Shown here: positions 42,356 through 49,946 of the stretch, piece by piece | How positions within the stretch are numbered: position 1 is the first letter of the stretch | Layout: each line of letters begins with the position of its first letter | Source of the DNA: Streptomyces sp. WAC 01529 | GTDB lineage: Bacteria > Actinomycetota > Actinomycetes > Streptomycetales > Streptomycetaceae | DNA: 64,000 nt | Direction: 5' to 3' | Assembly: GCF_003945545.1 (NCBI RefSeq) | Contig: NZ_CP029617.1 | Location: 6,096,001-6,160,000 of the forward strand | Notes under the pieces: model-generated | Database searches by the model: none | Told to the model about the DNA's origin: nothing | The model's input: only the letters and a program-made list of their open reading frames with translations | Position numbers and translations under genes: made by a program

Positions 42356-43306
42356 GTGCAGCGCTGGCGTGGCTTGGAGGACATCCCCCAGGACTGGGGG
42401 CGCAGCGTCGTCACCATCGGTTCCTACGACGGCGTGCACCGCGGTCACCAGTTGATCATCGGCCGTGCCGTGGAGCGCGCCCGGGAACTCGGCGTGCCCG
42501 CCGTCGTCGTCACCTTCGACCCGCACCCCAGCGAGGTCGTACGCCCCGGCAGCCACCCGCCGCTGCTCGCCCCGCACCACCGCCGCGCCGAACTGATGGC
42601 CGAGCTGGGTGTGGACGCGCTGCTGATCCTCCCCTTCACCTCCGAGTTCTCGAAGCTGTCGCCCGCCGACTTCGTGGTCAAGGTCCTCGTGGACAAGCTG
42701 CACGCGCGCGTGGTCGTCGAGGGCCCCAACTTCCGCTTCGGCCACAAGGCCGCGGGCAACGTCGCCCTCCTCGCCGAGCTGGGACGCACGTACGACTACG
42801 AGGTCGACGTCATCGACCTGTACGTCACGGGCGAGGCCGGCGCCGGTCAGCCCTTCTCCTCCACGCTGACCCGGCGCCTGGTCGCCGAGGGCGACGTGAA
42901 GGGCGCCGCGGAGATCCTCGGGCGTCCGCACCGCGTCGAGGGCGTCGTCGTGCGCGGCGCCCAGCGCGGGCGCGAGCTTGGCTATCCCACCGCCAACGTG
43001 GAGACGCTGCCGCACACCGCCATCCCCGCCGACGGCGTCTACGCCGGATGGCTGCACGTCGAGGGCGAGGCGATGCCGGCGGCGATCTCCGTCGGGACGA
43101 ACCCGCAGTTCGACGGCACCGAGCGGACGGTCGAGGCGTACGCGATCGACCGCGTCGGCCTTGATCTGTACGGGCTGCATGTCGCGGTGGACTTCCTCGC
43201 CTTCGTGCGGGGACAGGCGAAGTTCGACTCCATCGAGGCGCTGCTTGTCGCTATCGCGGATGACGTGGAGAAATCCCGCGCCCTTGTTTCTGGCGCGGGG
43301 GCCTAG
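42356..43306 (+). CDS. ribF: Bifunctional riboflavin kinase / FAD synthetase
   Basis: Enzyme of 316 residues making FMN and then FAD. The N-terminal nucleotidyltransferase domain has GSYDGVHRGHQ and FDPHPSEVV. The C-terminal flavokinase domain has GRELGYPTANV and the later EGEAMPAAISVGTNPQFDG with the catalytic glutamate region (ERTVEAYAID). GTG 42356 is the start used by the family (MQRWRGLEDIP). A long inverted repeat after the gene separates it from the convergent ABC transporter operon. Confidence 0.96.
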   Translation: MQRWRGLEDIPQDWGRSVVTIGSYDGVHRGHQLIIGRAVERARELGVPAVVVTFDPHPSEVVRPGSHPPLLAPHHRRAELMAELGVDALLILPFTSEFSKLSPADFVVKVLVDKLHARVVVEGPNFRFGHKAAGNVALLAELGRTYDYEVDVIDLYVTGEAGAGQPFSSTLTRRLVAEGDVKGAAEILGRPHRVEGVVVRGAQRGRELGYPTANVETLPHTAIPADGVYAGWLHVEGEAMPAAISVGTNPQFDGTERTVEAYAIDRVGLDLYGLHVAVDFLAFVRGQAKFDSIEALLVAIADDVEKSRALVSGAGA

Positions 43307-43354
43307 TCGTCGTTGGGGGGCGTTGCCTCTTTGCGTGCCTGCGGGCGCGTCGCT

Positions 43355-43422
43355 CGCGCAGTTCCCCGCGCCCCTGACGGGGCCCGGCCAAGCGCCCCTT
43401 AGGGGGCGCGGGGAACTGCGCG
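43355..43422. terminator. Two inverted copies of the CGCAGTTCCCCGCG repeat forming a bidirectional terminator
   Basis: CGCGCAGTTCCCCGCGCCCC (43355-43374) is perfectly inverted at 43403-43422 with a 28-base spacer that also contains GGGGCC. It lies between convergent ribF and the transporter operon, so it likely stops transcription from both sides. Confidence 0.8.
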
Positions 43423-43472
43423 ACCAGCCCCCACCGACGGCCAGTCGCAACCGAAACAGAACCCACCACCCC

Positions 43473-44492
43473 CTAAGGCGCCCCACCCCCCAAGGCGCCC
43501 CCGCCAGAACTCGCCCAGTGGCACGCCACCTGCGTGCGCCCGGCGCCCGAAAGCACGGCCAGGTCCTGCGTACGGCACCTGCTCGCGACGCCCGCCGCCT
43601 CCGCCTCGCCGGAGGCGAGCACCTGGCACCGCACATGGAACCGGCAGCCCCCCGGGATGCGGGACGGGTCCGGCGGCTCACCCGTGAGCACCACCGGTTC
43701 CCCGGGCGCCTCCGGAAGCACCGACAACAGCGCCTGCGTATAGGGGTGTTGAGGCGCCGTCAGCACCTCCTCCACCGTGCCGGTCTCCACGATCCGGCCC
43801 AGGTACATCACCGCGACGCGGTCCGCGATGTTCCACGCGAGCCCCAGATCGTGCGTCACCACCAGTGCGGAGAGCCCCAGTTCGTCCCGCAGGCGCAGCA
43901 ACAGGGCCAGGATCTCGCCGCGCACGGACGCGTCGAGGGACGCCACCGGCTCGTCGGCGACGATGAGTTCGGGTTCGAGGACCAGCGCGCCCGCGATGAC
44001 GACACGCTGGCGCTGACCGCCCGACAGCTCGTGCGGATAGCGCAGGAAGAAGCGCTCGGGGGGCCGGAGACCGGCCCGGGAGAGCGCCCCGGCGACCGCG
44101 GCCCGCTCGTCACCCGCGTACCCATGGATGCGCAGCCCCTCGGCCACCGCCTCGTACACCGTGTGCCGGGGGTTGAGCGAGCCGCTGGGATCCTGGAGCA
44201 CCAGCTGGACGCGCTTGCGGTACGCCTTGAGGGCACGCCCGGAGTAGTTCAGCGGCTGCCCGGCGAACGTCACCTTGCCGGAGGTCGGCGGCACCAGGCC
44301 GAGCAGCGAACGGGCCAGCGTGGTCTTGCCGCAGCCCGACTCGCCGACCAGCGCGACGATCTCACCGCCCTTGATGTCGAGGTCGACGCCGTCCACCGCC
44401 CGCGCGGTCGGCGCGCCCCGGCGGCCGGGGAAGGCGATGTGCAGGGCGCTGGCGGACAGCAGGGAGCCGCCGCCCGGCTCGGGGGTGGTCAT
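43473..44492 (-). CDS. Oligopeptide/dipeptide ABC transporter ATP-binding protein (DppF/OppF-like)
   Basis: ATPase of 339 residues. Walker A GESGCGKTT begins near residue 50; the signature ELSGGQRQR, Walker B LIVADEP and switch histidine in VTHDLGLAWN follow. The C-terminal oligopeptide-type extension has PGGCRFHVRCQVLASG with cysteines typical of the family. ATG 44492 has GAGGAG upstream and is preferred over GTG 44519, which overlaps the preceding stop. It is the last gene of the five-gene importer operon, convergent with ribF. Confidence 0.92.
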   Translation of the reverse strand: MTTPEPGGGSLLSASALHIAFPGRRGAPTARAVDGVDLDIKGGEIVALVGESGCGKTTLARSLLGLVPPTSGKVTFAGQPLNYSGRALKAYRKRVQLVLQDPSGSLNPRHTVYEAVAEGLRIHGYAGDERAAVAGALSRAGLRPPERFFLRYPHELSGGQRQRVVIAGALVLEPELIVADEPVASLDASVRGEILALLLRLRDELGLSALVVTHDLGLAWNIADRVAVMYLGRIVETGTVEEVLTAPQHPYTQALLSVLPEAPGEPVVLTGEPPDPSRIPGGCRFHVRCQVLASGEAEAAGVASRCRTQDLAVLSGAGRTQVACHWASSGGGALGGGAP

Positions 44493-44515
44493 GCGCGGCT
44501 CCTCGTCACTCTCGG

Positions 44516-45544
44516 TCACGGTGTGCGCTCCGCCGTCGCGGGCGCCGACGTGGGCTGCGCCGGGAGCGGCGCGCCCGCGTGGACGCATGCCGCGCGGTGG
44601 TGCGGGCCCGCGTCCCGCAGGGCCTGGTCCTCGCTCGTACAGGAGTCCAGGGCCACCGCGCAGCGCGGATGGAACGTACAGCCCGTAGGGAGCGCCGACG
44701 GGTCGGGCGGGTCGCCCGGCAGGCCGCGCGGCGCGAACCGGGACGCCGCGTCGCCGATCCGCGGGAACGCCGCCGACAGGGCCTTCCCGTAGGGGTGCTT
44801 GGCGTCCTCGTAGACCTGCGTGGCCGGGCCCTCCTCGACGACGCGGCCCGCGTACATCACCGCGAGCCGGTCGCAGGTGTCGGAGAGCACCGCGAGGTCA
44901 TGGCTGATCATCACCAGGCCGAGGTCCTGCTCGGTGACCAGCTGTTCGATCAGGCGCAGGATCTGGGCCTGGATCATCACATCGAGTGCGGTGGTCGGCT
45001 CGTCCGCGATGATCAGACGAGGATCGCAGGCCAGCGCCATGGCGATCATCACGCGCTGGCGCTGGCCTCCCGACAGCTCGTGCGGATACGCCTCGGCGCG
45101 GGCGGCGGGCAGCCCCACCTGTTCGAGGAGTTCACCGACCTTCTTCCTGGCGCCCGCCTGCGTGGCCTTCTTGTGGAGCAGGATCGGCTCGGCGATCTGG
45201 TCGCCGATGCGGTGCACGGCGTTCAGCGAGTGCATCGCGCCCTGGAAGACGATCGAGGCGCCCGCCCAGCGCACCGCGCGCACCTGCCCCCACTTCATCG
45301 TGAGGACGTCCTCGCCGTCGAGCAGGATCTCGCCGGACACCTTCGTCCCCGCGGGGAGCAGCCGCAGCAGCGCCAGCGCGAGCGTGGACTTGCCGCAGCC
45401 CGACTCACCGGCGACGCCGAGCTTCTGGCCCGCGTCGACGTGGAGGTTCACCCCGCGCACGGCGGCGGCGCCGTTCGCGTACGTCACTTCGAGATCGCGT
45501 ACGTCGAGAAGACGCCGCACGCTGGCTTTGGTCAGGTCGGTCAA
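44516..45544 (-). CDS. Oligopeptide/dipeptide ABC transporter ATP-binding protein (DppD/OppD-like)
   Basis: First ATPase of the importer, 342 residues. Walker A GESGCGKST is near residue 46, signature ELSGGQRQR, Walker B LIIADEP and ISHDLAVLSD follow; the C-terminal block PTGCTFHPRCAVAL is of the oligopeptide family. The start is probably TTG 45544, overlapping the permease stop codon as TTGA; an upstream start inside the permease gene is possible but gives a poor N-terminus. Confidence 0.9.
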   Translation of the reverse strand: MTDLTKASVRRLLDVRDLEVTYANGAAAVRGVNLHVDAGQKLGVAGESGCGKSTLALALLRLLPAGTKVSGEILLDGEDVLTMKWGQVRAVRWAGASIVFQGAMHSLNAVHRIGDQIAEPILLHKKATQAGARKKVGELLEQVGLPAARAEAYPHELSGGQRQRVMIAMALACDPRLIIADEPTTALDVMIQAQILRLIEQLVTEQDLGLVMISHDLAVLSDTCDRLAVMYAGRVVEEGPATQVYEDAKHPYGKALSAAFPRIGDAASRFAPRGLPGDPPDPSALPTGCTFHPRCAVALDSCTSEDQALRDAGPHHRAACVHAGAPLPAQPTSAPATAERTP

Positions 45545-46473
45545 CGGGAAGCCCCCAGCCTGGGGTTGAGCACGGATTCCACGGCACGGCCGCACAGCGT
45601 GAACGCCAGCGCGACGAGCGCGATGGCGAGACCGGGCGGGGCGAGGTACCACCAGTGGCCCGCGCTGACCGCGCCCGCCTCACGCGCGTCCTGGAGCAGA
45701 CCGCCCCACGACACGCTCGTCGGGTCGCCGAGGCCGAGGAAGGCGAGCGTGGCCTCGGTGAGGATGGCGCCGGAGATGACGAGGGTGGTCTGCGCGAGGA
45801 CGAGCGGCATGACGTTGGGCAGCACGTGCCGGGCCATGACGTGGCCGTGGCCGCCGCCGAGCGCCCGCGCCCGCTCGATGTACGGGCGCGACTCCACCGC
45901 GAGGGTCTGCGCGCGGACCAGGCGTGCCGTCGTGGGCCAGGTCGTCACGCCGATCGCCAGGATGATCGTCCAGACGCTGCCGGACATCACCGCGGCCAGC
46001 GCGATGGCGAGCACCAGCGTCGGCATCACCAGGAACCAGTCGGTGACGCGCATGATCACCGTGGCGTACCAGCCCTTGAAGTGCCCCGCCGTGATGCCGA
46101 CGAGCGTGCCGATGGCCACCGAGAGCACGGCGGCGAGCAGCCCCACGGTGAGCGACATCCGCGCGCCCCACACCAGCAGGCCAAGCAGATCGCGCCCGAA
46201 CTGGTCGGTCCCCAGCGGGAACTCGGCACTCGGCGACTCCATCGGCGCGCCCGGCGCGTCGGTCACGCTCTGCGCGTCGGAGCCGACGAGCAGCGGCGCG
46301 AAGACCGCGGCGAGGGCGATCAGGACGAGCGTCGCGAGCCCGAAGAGCCCGGCCCTGTGCGTGCGGTAGTCCCGCCAGAAACGCGCCGCGGAGTGCCTGC
46401 GCCGCGTCCAGGCGAGGGAGCGCGCGCTCTTTCCCGGCGCGGTGGGTGCGCTCGGCGCGGATTCGGTCGTCAT
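45541..46473 (-). CDS. Oligopeptide/dipeptide ABC transporter permease (DppC-like)
   Basis: Membrane subunit of 310 residues. After a ~45-residue cytoplasmic, Ser/Ala/Pro-rich tail comes the first segment (LFGLATLVLIALAAVFAPLLV). The block GTDQFGRDLLGLLVWGARMSL and the EAA-like loop ERARALGGGHGHVMARHVLPNV are diagnostic for DppC/OppC. It starts at ATG 46473, overlapping the upstream permease gene by ATGA. Confidence 0.93.
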   Translation of the reverse strand: MTTESAPSAPTAPGKSARSLAWTRRRHSAARFWRDYRTHRAGLFGLATLVLIALAAVFAPLLVGSDAQSVTDAPGAPMESPSAEFPLGTDQFGRDLLGLLVWGARMSLTVGLLAAVLSVAIGTLVGITAGHFKGWYATVIMRVTDWFLVMPTLVLAIALAAVMSGSVWTIILAIGVTTWPTTARLVRAQTLAVESRPYIERARALGGGHGHVMARHVLPNVMPLVLAQTTLVISGAILTEATLAFLGLGDPTSVSWGGLLQDAREAGAVSAGHWWYLAPPGLAIALVALAFTLCGRAVESVLNPRLGASR

Positions 46474-47564
46474 CGGCCCACCCGGGGGTCGAGCAGCGGA
46501 TAGATCACGTCGGCCAGGGTGTTCATGAGGATCACCGCGGCCGAGAAGACGAAGAACAGCCCCTGCACCAGCGGCAGATCGGGCACGCTCAGCGCCGCGT
46601 AGAAGAGCCCGCCGAGCCCCGGCCAGGAGAAGACGGTCTCGACGAGGATCGCGCCCGCCACCACCGTGCCGAGATTGACGAACATCAGCGTGACGGTCGG
46701 CAGCAGCGCGTTTGGGACGGCGTGCCGGCGGCGTACGAGATCGTCGCGGAGCCCCTTGGCACGCGCGGTCGTCAGATAGTCGCTGCCCATCTCGTCGAGG
46801 AGCGAGGACCGCATGACCAGCAGGGTCTGCGCGTACCCGACGGCGACGAGCGTGATGACGGGCAGCACCATGTGGTGGGCGACGTCGATGACGTACGCGA
46901 GGCCCGTCTCACCGCCGGACTCCAGGCCGCCGGTGGGGAACATCCCGGGGATCGGCCCGATCCCCACCGAGAAGGTGATGATCAGCAGCAGCCCGAGCCA
47001 GAACGACGGCACGGAGTACAGCGTCAGCGCGAGGCCGGTGTGCAGGCGGTCGCCCAGCTTGCCGTTACGCCAGGCCGTGCGCGTGCCGAGCCAGATGCCG
47101 ATGAGGGTGTAGAGGACGTACGCCGTTCCGGTGAGGAGCAGTGTCGCGGGCAGCGCCTCGGTGATCTTCTCCATCACGGGGGCGTGGAACTGGTACGACG
47201 TACCGAAGTCGCCGCTCAGCACCTTGCCGGTGTAGTCCCAGAACTGGGCCATGACGGGCTTGTCGAGGCCGAACTCCTTGCGCATCGCGGCCAGTTGCTC
47301 GGCAGAGACGCGCTTGCCGCCCGTCATCTGCTTGACGGGGTCGCCGGGGATGAGCCGGAAGAGGAAGAAGCTGGTGACGAGCACGGCGAACAGCGACACG
47401 AGCGCGCCGCCGAGCTTGCCCGCCACGTAGAGGAGATAGGCGCGGGTGTTGCGGGCCCGTGGCCCGCGGGCCGACGCCGGCCCGGCCTTCGCCGGGTCGC
47501 CGTCGGCCCCGGGGCCCGGCGGGCCCTCGGTGTCGAGCAGTGCGGGATTGCTGTCAGCGGTCAT
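46470..47564 (-). CDS. Oligopeptide/dipeptide ABC transporter permease (DppB-like)
   Basis: Membrane subunit of 364 residues. The first segment (AGKLGGALVSLFAVLVTSFFLF) is followed by the family hallmark RLIPGDPVKQM, then LLLTGTAYVLYTLIGIWLGT and the EAA-like TTARAKGLRDDLVRRRHAVPN. The N-terminal 30 residues are hydrophilic, rich in Pro and Gly. It lies 3 bp after the binding-protein gene and overlaps the next permease. Confidence 0.93.
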   Translation of the reverse strand: MTADSNPALLDTEGPPGPGADGDPAKAGPASARGPRARNTRAYLLYVAGKLGGALVSLFAVLVTSFFLFRLIPGDPVKQMTGGKRVSAEQLAAMRKEFGLDKPVMAQFWDYTGKVLSGDFGTSYQFHAPVMEKITEALPATLLLTGTAYVLYTLIGIWLGTRTAWRNGKLGDRLHTGLALTLYSVPSFWLGLLLIITFSVGIGPIPGMFPTGGLESGGETGLAYVIDVAHHMVLPVITLVAVGYAQTLLVMRSSLLDEMGSDYLTTARAKGLRDDLVRRRHAVPNALLPTVTLMFVNLGTVVAGAILVETVFSWPGLGGLFYAALSVPDLPLVQGLFFVFSAAVILMNTLADVIYPLLDPRVGR

Positions 47565-47567
47565 GCG

Positions 47568-49472
47568 TTACTCGCGGTCCTCTGCGGTAGAACGGCGGCG
47601 CAGGGCGAACAGGACTCCGCCGCCCACGAGCACCACCGCGGCAGCGGCGATACCGATGATGACACCGGTCGAGCTGCCATCCTTGGAGGAACTCTTCCCC
47701 TCCGCGGGGACGGCTGACCACCAGCTCCAATATCCGTCCTGGCCGTAGATGTTGCCTGCGGCCGTCGGCATGGTGGTGATGGACTTGATCTGGTCGGTGC
47801 GGTAGGCCTCGACGGCGTTCGGGTACGCGAGGACGTTCATGTACCCCGAGTCGTACAGCCACGACTGCATCCGCTTGACGATGTCCGCACGCTTGTCCGG
47901 GTCGTACTCCGCGAGCTGCTCGGCATACAGCTCGTCGTACTTCTTGTCGCAGATGAAGTTGTCGGTGGCGGCGCTCTCCTTGGCCTTCACGGGGAGCGCG
48001 GCGCAGGTGTGGATGCCGAGCACGAAGTCCGGGTCCGGGTTGACGGACCAGCCGTCGAACGCCAGATCGTACTCACCCGCGTACCACGGCACGGAGACGT
48101 CATCGAGGCAGTTGACCTTCAGCCCGATGCCCAGCTCCCCCCACCACTCCTTGAGGTACTTGCCCACGGCCTTGTCATTGGGGTCCGTGGCGTGGCACAG
48201 GATGCGGAAGTCCAGCGGCCTGCCGTCCTTGCCGACGCGCTTGCCGTCGCCGTTCTTCTTGTAACCGGCCTCGTCGAGGAGGCGGGCGGCCTTCTCGGGG
48301 TCGTACTTCAGCTCCTGGTCGGCGGAGGGCTTCCAGGCGTACTCGGAGAAGCGCGGCGGGATGTAGCCCGCACCCTCGACGGCGTTGCCCTGGAAGACCT
48401 TGTCGACGATCGCCTCGCGGTCGACGGAGAGGAAGAGCGCCTGGCGGACCTTCTTGTCGAGCAGCGCCGGATGGCCGTCACCGAACTTCTCGCCGTCCTT
48501 CGTCTTCGCCCCCGGGTTGGTGGCGATGGCGAAGAAACGACGGCCAGGCCCCTCATTGACCTTGATGTTCTCCTCGTTCGCCAGGGAGTTGGCCTGCGCC
48601 GGGGTCAGCGCGGGCTGCCCGGCGACGAACGACACCTCGCCCTTCCTGAGCGCGGAGACGGCCGCGTCCTGGTCCTTGTACGTCTTGAAGACCAGCTCGT
48701 CGAACTTGGCCGGACCGCGCCAGAAGTCCTTGTTGGCCTTGAGCCGCACGTACTGGTCGACCTTGTAGTCCGTCAGGATGAACGGGCCGTTGCCGACGAC
48801 CGGGAAGTCCTTGTCGTTGTTGAACTTCGAGATGTCGTCGACCTTCTCCCATACGTGCTTGGGAACGATCGGCACGTCCAGCGCGGCCATCGTGGCCTGC
48901 GGCTTCTTCAACTCGATGACCAGCTTGGTGGGGCTGGGCGCGGTCACCTTCCTGAAGTTGGTGACGAAGTTCGAGTTCGCGGTGGCGGTGCCCTCCTTGG
49001 ACATCACCTTGTTGAACGTCCAGGCGGCGTCCTCGGCGGTGGCGGGCTTCCCGTCCGACCACTTGGAGTCCTCGCGAATGGTGTAAGTCCACGTCAGCTT
49101 GTCGGCGGACGCCTTCCAGTCGGTGGCGAACCCGTCGATCGCCTTGTTGTTCTTGGCGTCGTAGTTCGTCAGGTACTCGTACGTCAGCCGGTGGATGCTG
49201 GTGCTGAGCAGCCGCTGGGCGAGGAAGGGACTGAGCGAGTCGACGCTCTGCGCCACGGCGACGGTGAGGACCTTCTTGCCTCCGTCATCCTTGGCCTCGG
49301 CTTGCCGCGGGGCCGGATCGAGCGGCGTGGCGAGACCGGCCGTAAGGGTGAACGCGGCGGCGCCGGCGGCGGCGAGGAGCTTCAGTCGGCTGCGGGGGCG
49401 GTGAGGCGCTGGAGTCTGCGGTTCCGGGGCGTTCGGTGCTGCTGCTCTGCCGTGCTGATCTTGTGTGTCCAT
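47568..49472 (-). CDS. Peptide/nickel-type ABC substrate-binding protein with C-terminal membrane anchor
   Basis: Extracellular binding protein (SBP family 5), 634 residues. An N-terminal signal (RLKLLAAAGAAAFTLTAGLA, cleavage after QAEA near residue 59) has no lipobox cysteine. The body carries family blocks such as SVDSLSPFLAQRLLSTSIHR, DGKPATAEDAAWTFNKV and YDLAFDGWSVNPDPD. At the C-terminus a Ser-rich spacer precedes one membrane segment (VIIGIAAAAVVLVGGGVLF, about residues 604-624) and an RRR stop. It is therefore anchored by a C-terminal helix instead of by lipid. ATG 49472 has GAGGTC upstream; ATG 49493 is an alternative. First gene of the operon. Confidence 0.9.
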   Translation of the reverse strand: MDTQDQHGRAAAPNAPEPQTPAPHRPRSRLKLLAAAGAAAFTLTAGLATPLDPAPRQAEAKDDGGKKVLTVAVAQSVDSLSPFLAQRLLSTSIHRLTYEYLTNYDAKNNKAIDGFATDWKASADKLTWTYTIREDSKWSDGKPATAEDAAWTFNKVMSKEGTATANSNFVTNFRKVTAPSPTKLVIELKKPQATMAALDVPIVPKHVWEKVDDISKFNNDKDFPVVGNGPFILTDYKVDQYVRLKANKDFWRGPAKFDELVFKTYKDQDAAVSALRKGEVSFVAGQPALTPAQANSLANEENIKVNEGPGRRFFAIATNPGAKTKDGEKFGDGHPALLDKKVRQALFLSVDREAIVDKVFQGNAVEGAGYIPPRFSEYAWKPSADQELKYDPEKAARLLDEAGYKKNGDGKRVGKDGRPLDFRILCHATDPNDKAVGKYLKEWWGELGIGLKVNCLDDVSVPWYAGEYDLAFDGWSVNPDPDFVLGIHTCAALPVKAKESAATDNFICDKKYDELYAEQLAEYDPDKRADIVKRMQSWLYDSGYMNVLAYPNAVEAYRTDQIKSITTMPTAAGNIYGQDGYWSWWSAVPAEGKSSSKDGSSTGVIIGIAAAAVVLVGGGVLFALRRRSTAEDRE

Positions 49473-49895
49473 GGGTCGGTGACCTCGCGTCATCGCTCGC
49501 GCAGGGATGGCTGGTTGCACGCTGGTTGATCAAGGGACGTCAGCTGGTTGATGTGTGTGTCTACCAGCGCCGGTCTGGGCGAGTCAACGGCAGGTGAACC
49601 CCATGTGGCCTGCGGAAATAACGAGTTGACCGCAATTTCACCCGCATTGGTCAAGACCTCTGCCGCTTGGCTGGTGAGGGGGTGATGGTGGGGGAGTGGG
49701 CAGGTGGGGGCGGGGGCGTTTGGGCGGGGGGCGGGTGCCCGGGATGGCGGTGCGGGACGCTTCCGCTGCGGTCGGGGCGGTGCCGCTGGGTGGCGGGGCT
49801 GGCCGTTGCCGTTCCCGCTGTGGGCAGGCGTTCTGCACGGCGGAACGGGTGGGCACAGCCCTGGGTGCCGGGCGCGGTGAAGAGGGCGGTACGCG
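49473..49895. other. Gene-free upstream region of the peptide importer operon
   Basis: No credible gene in these 423 bases. The part near the binding-protein gene holds three copies of GCTGGTTG (49510, 49521, 49543). The remainder is G-rich with no clear signal that I can defend. Confidence 0.5.
49510..49550. promoter_or_regulatory. Three phased GCTGGTTG direct repeats upstream of the importer operon
   Basis: Copies start at 49510, 49521 and 49543, spaced 11 and 22 bases, thus on one face of the helix. They lie about 40-80 bases before the start of the binding-protein gene, a usual place for operator sites. Confidence 0.35.
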
Positions 49896-49930
49896 AGCGG
49901 GCCCACGCCGAGGAACGGCGCGGGCCCGCT
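49896..49930 (-). terminator. Terminator of the ParA/EspI-like gene
   Basis: AGCGGGCCC / GGGCCCGCT outer stem with an inner CGCCG / CGGCG stem and a short loop, 16 bases downstream of the minus-strand stop codon. A very stable hairpin; T-rich tract absent. Confidence 0.8.
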
Positions 49931-49946
49931 GGTCGAGCGACGGAAC

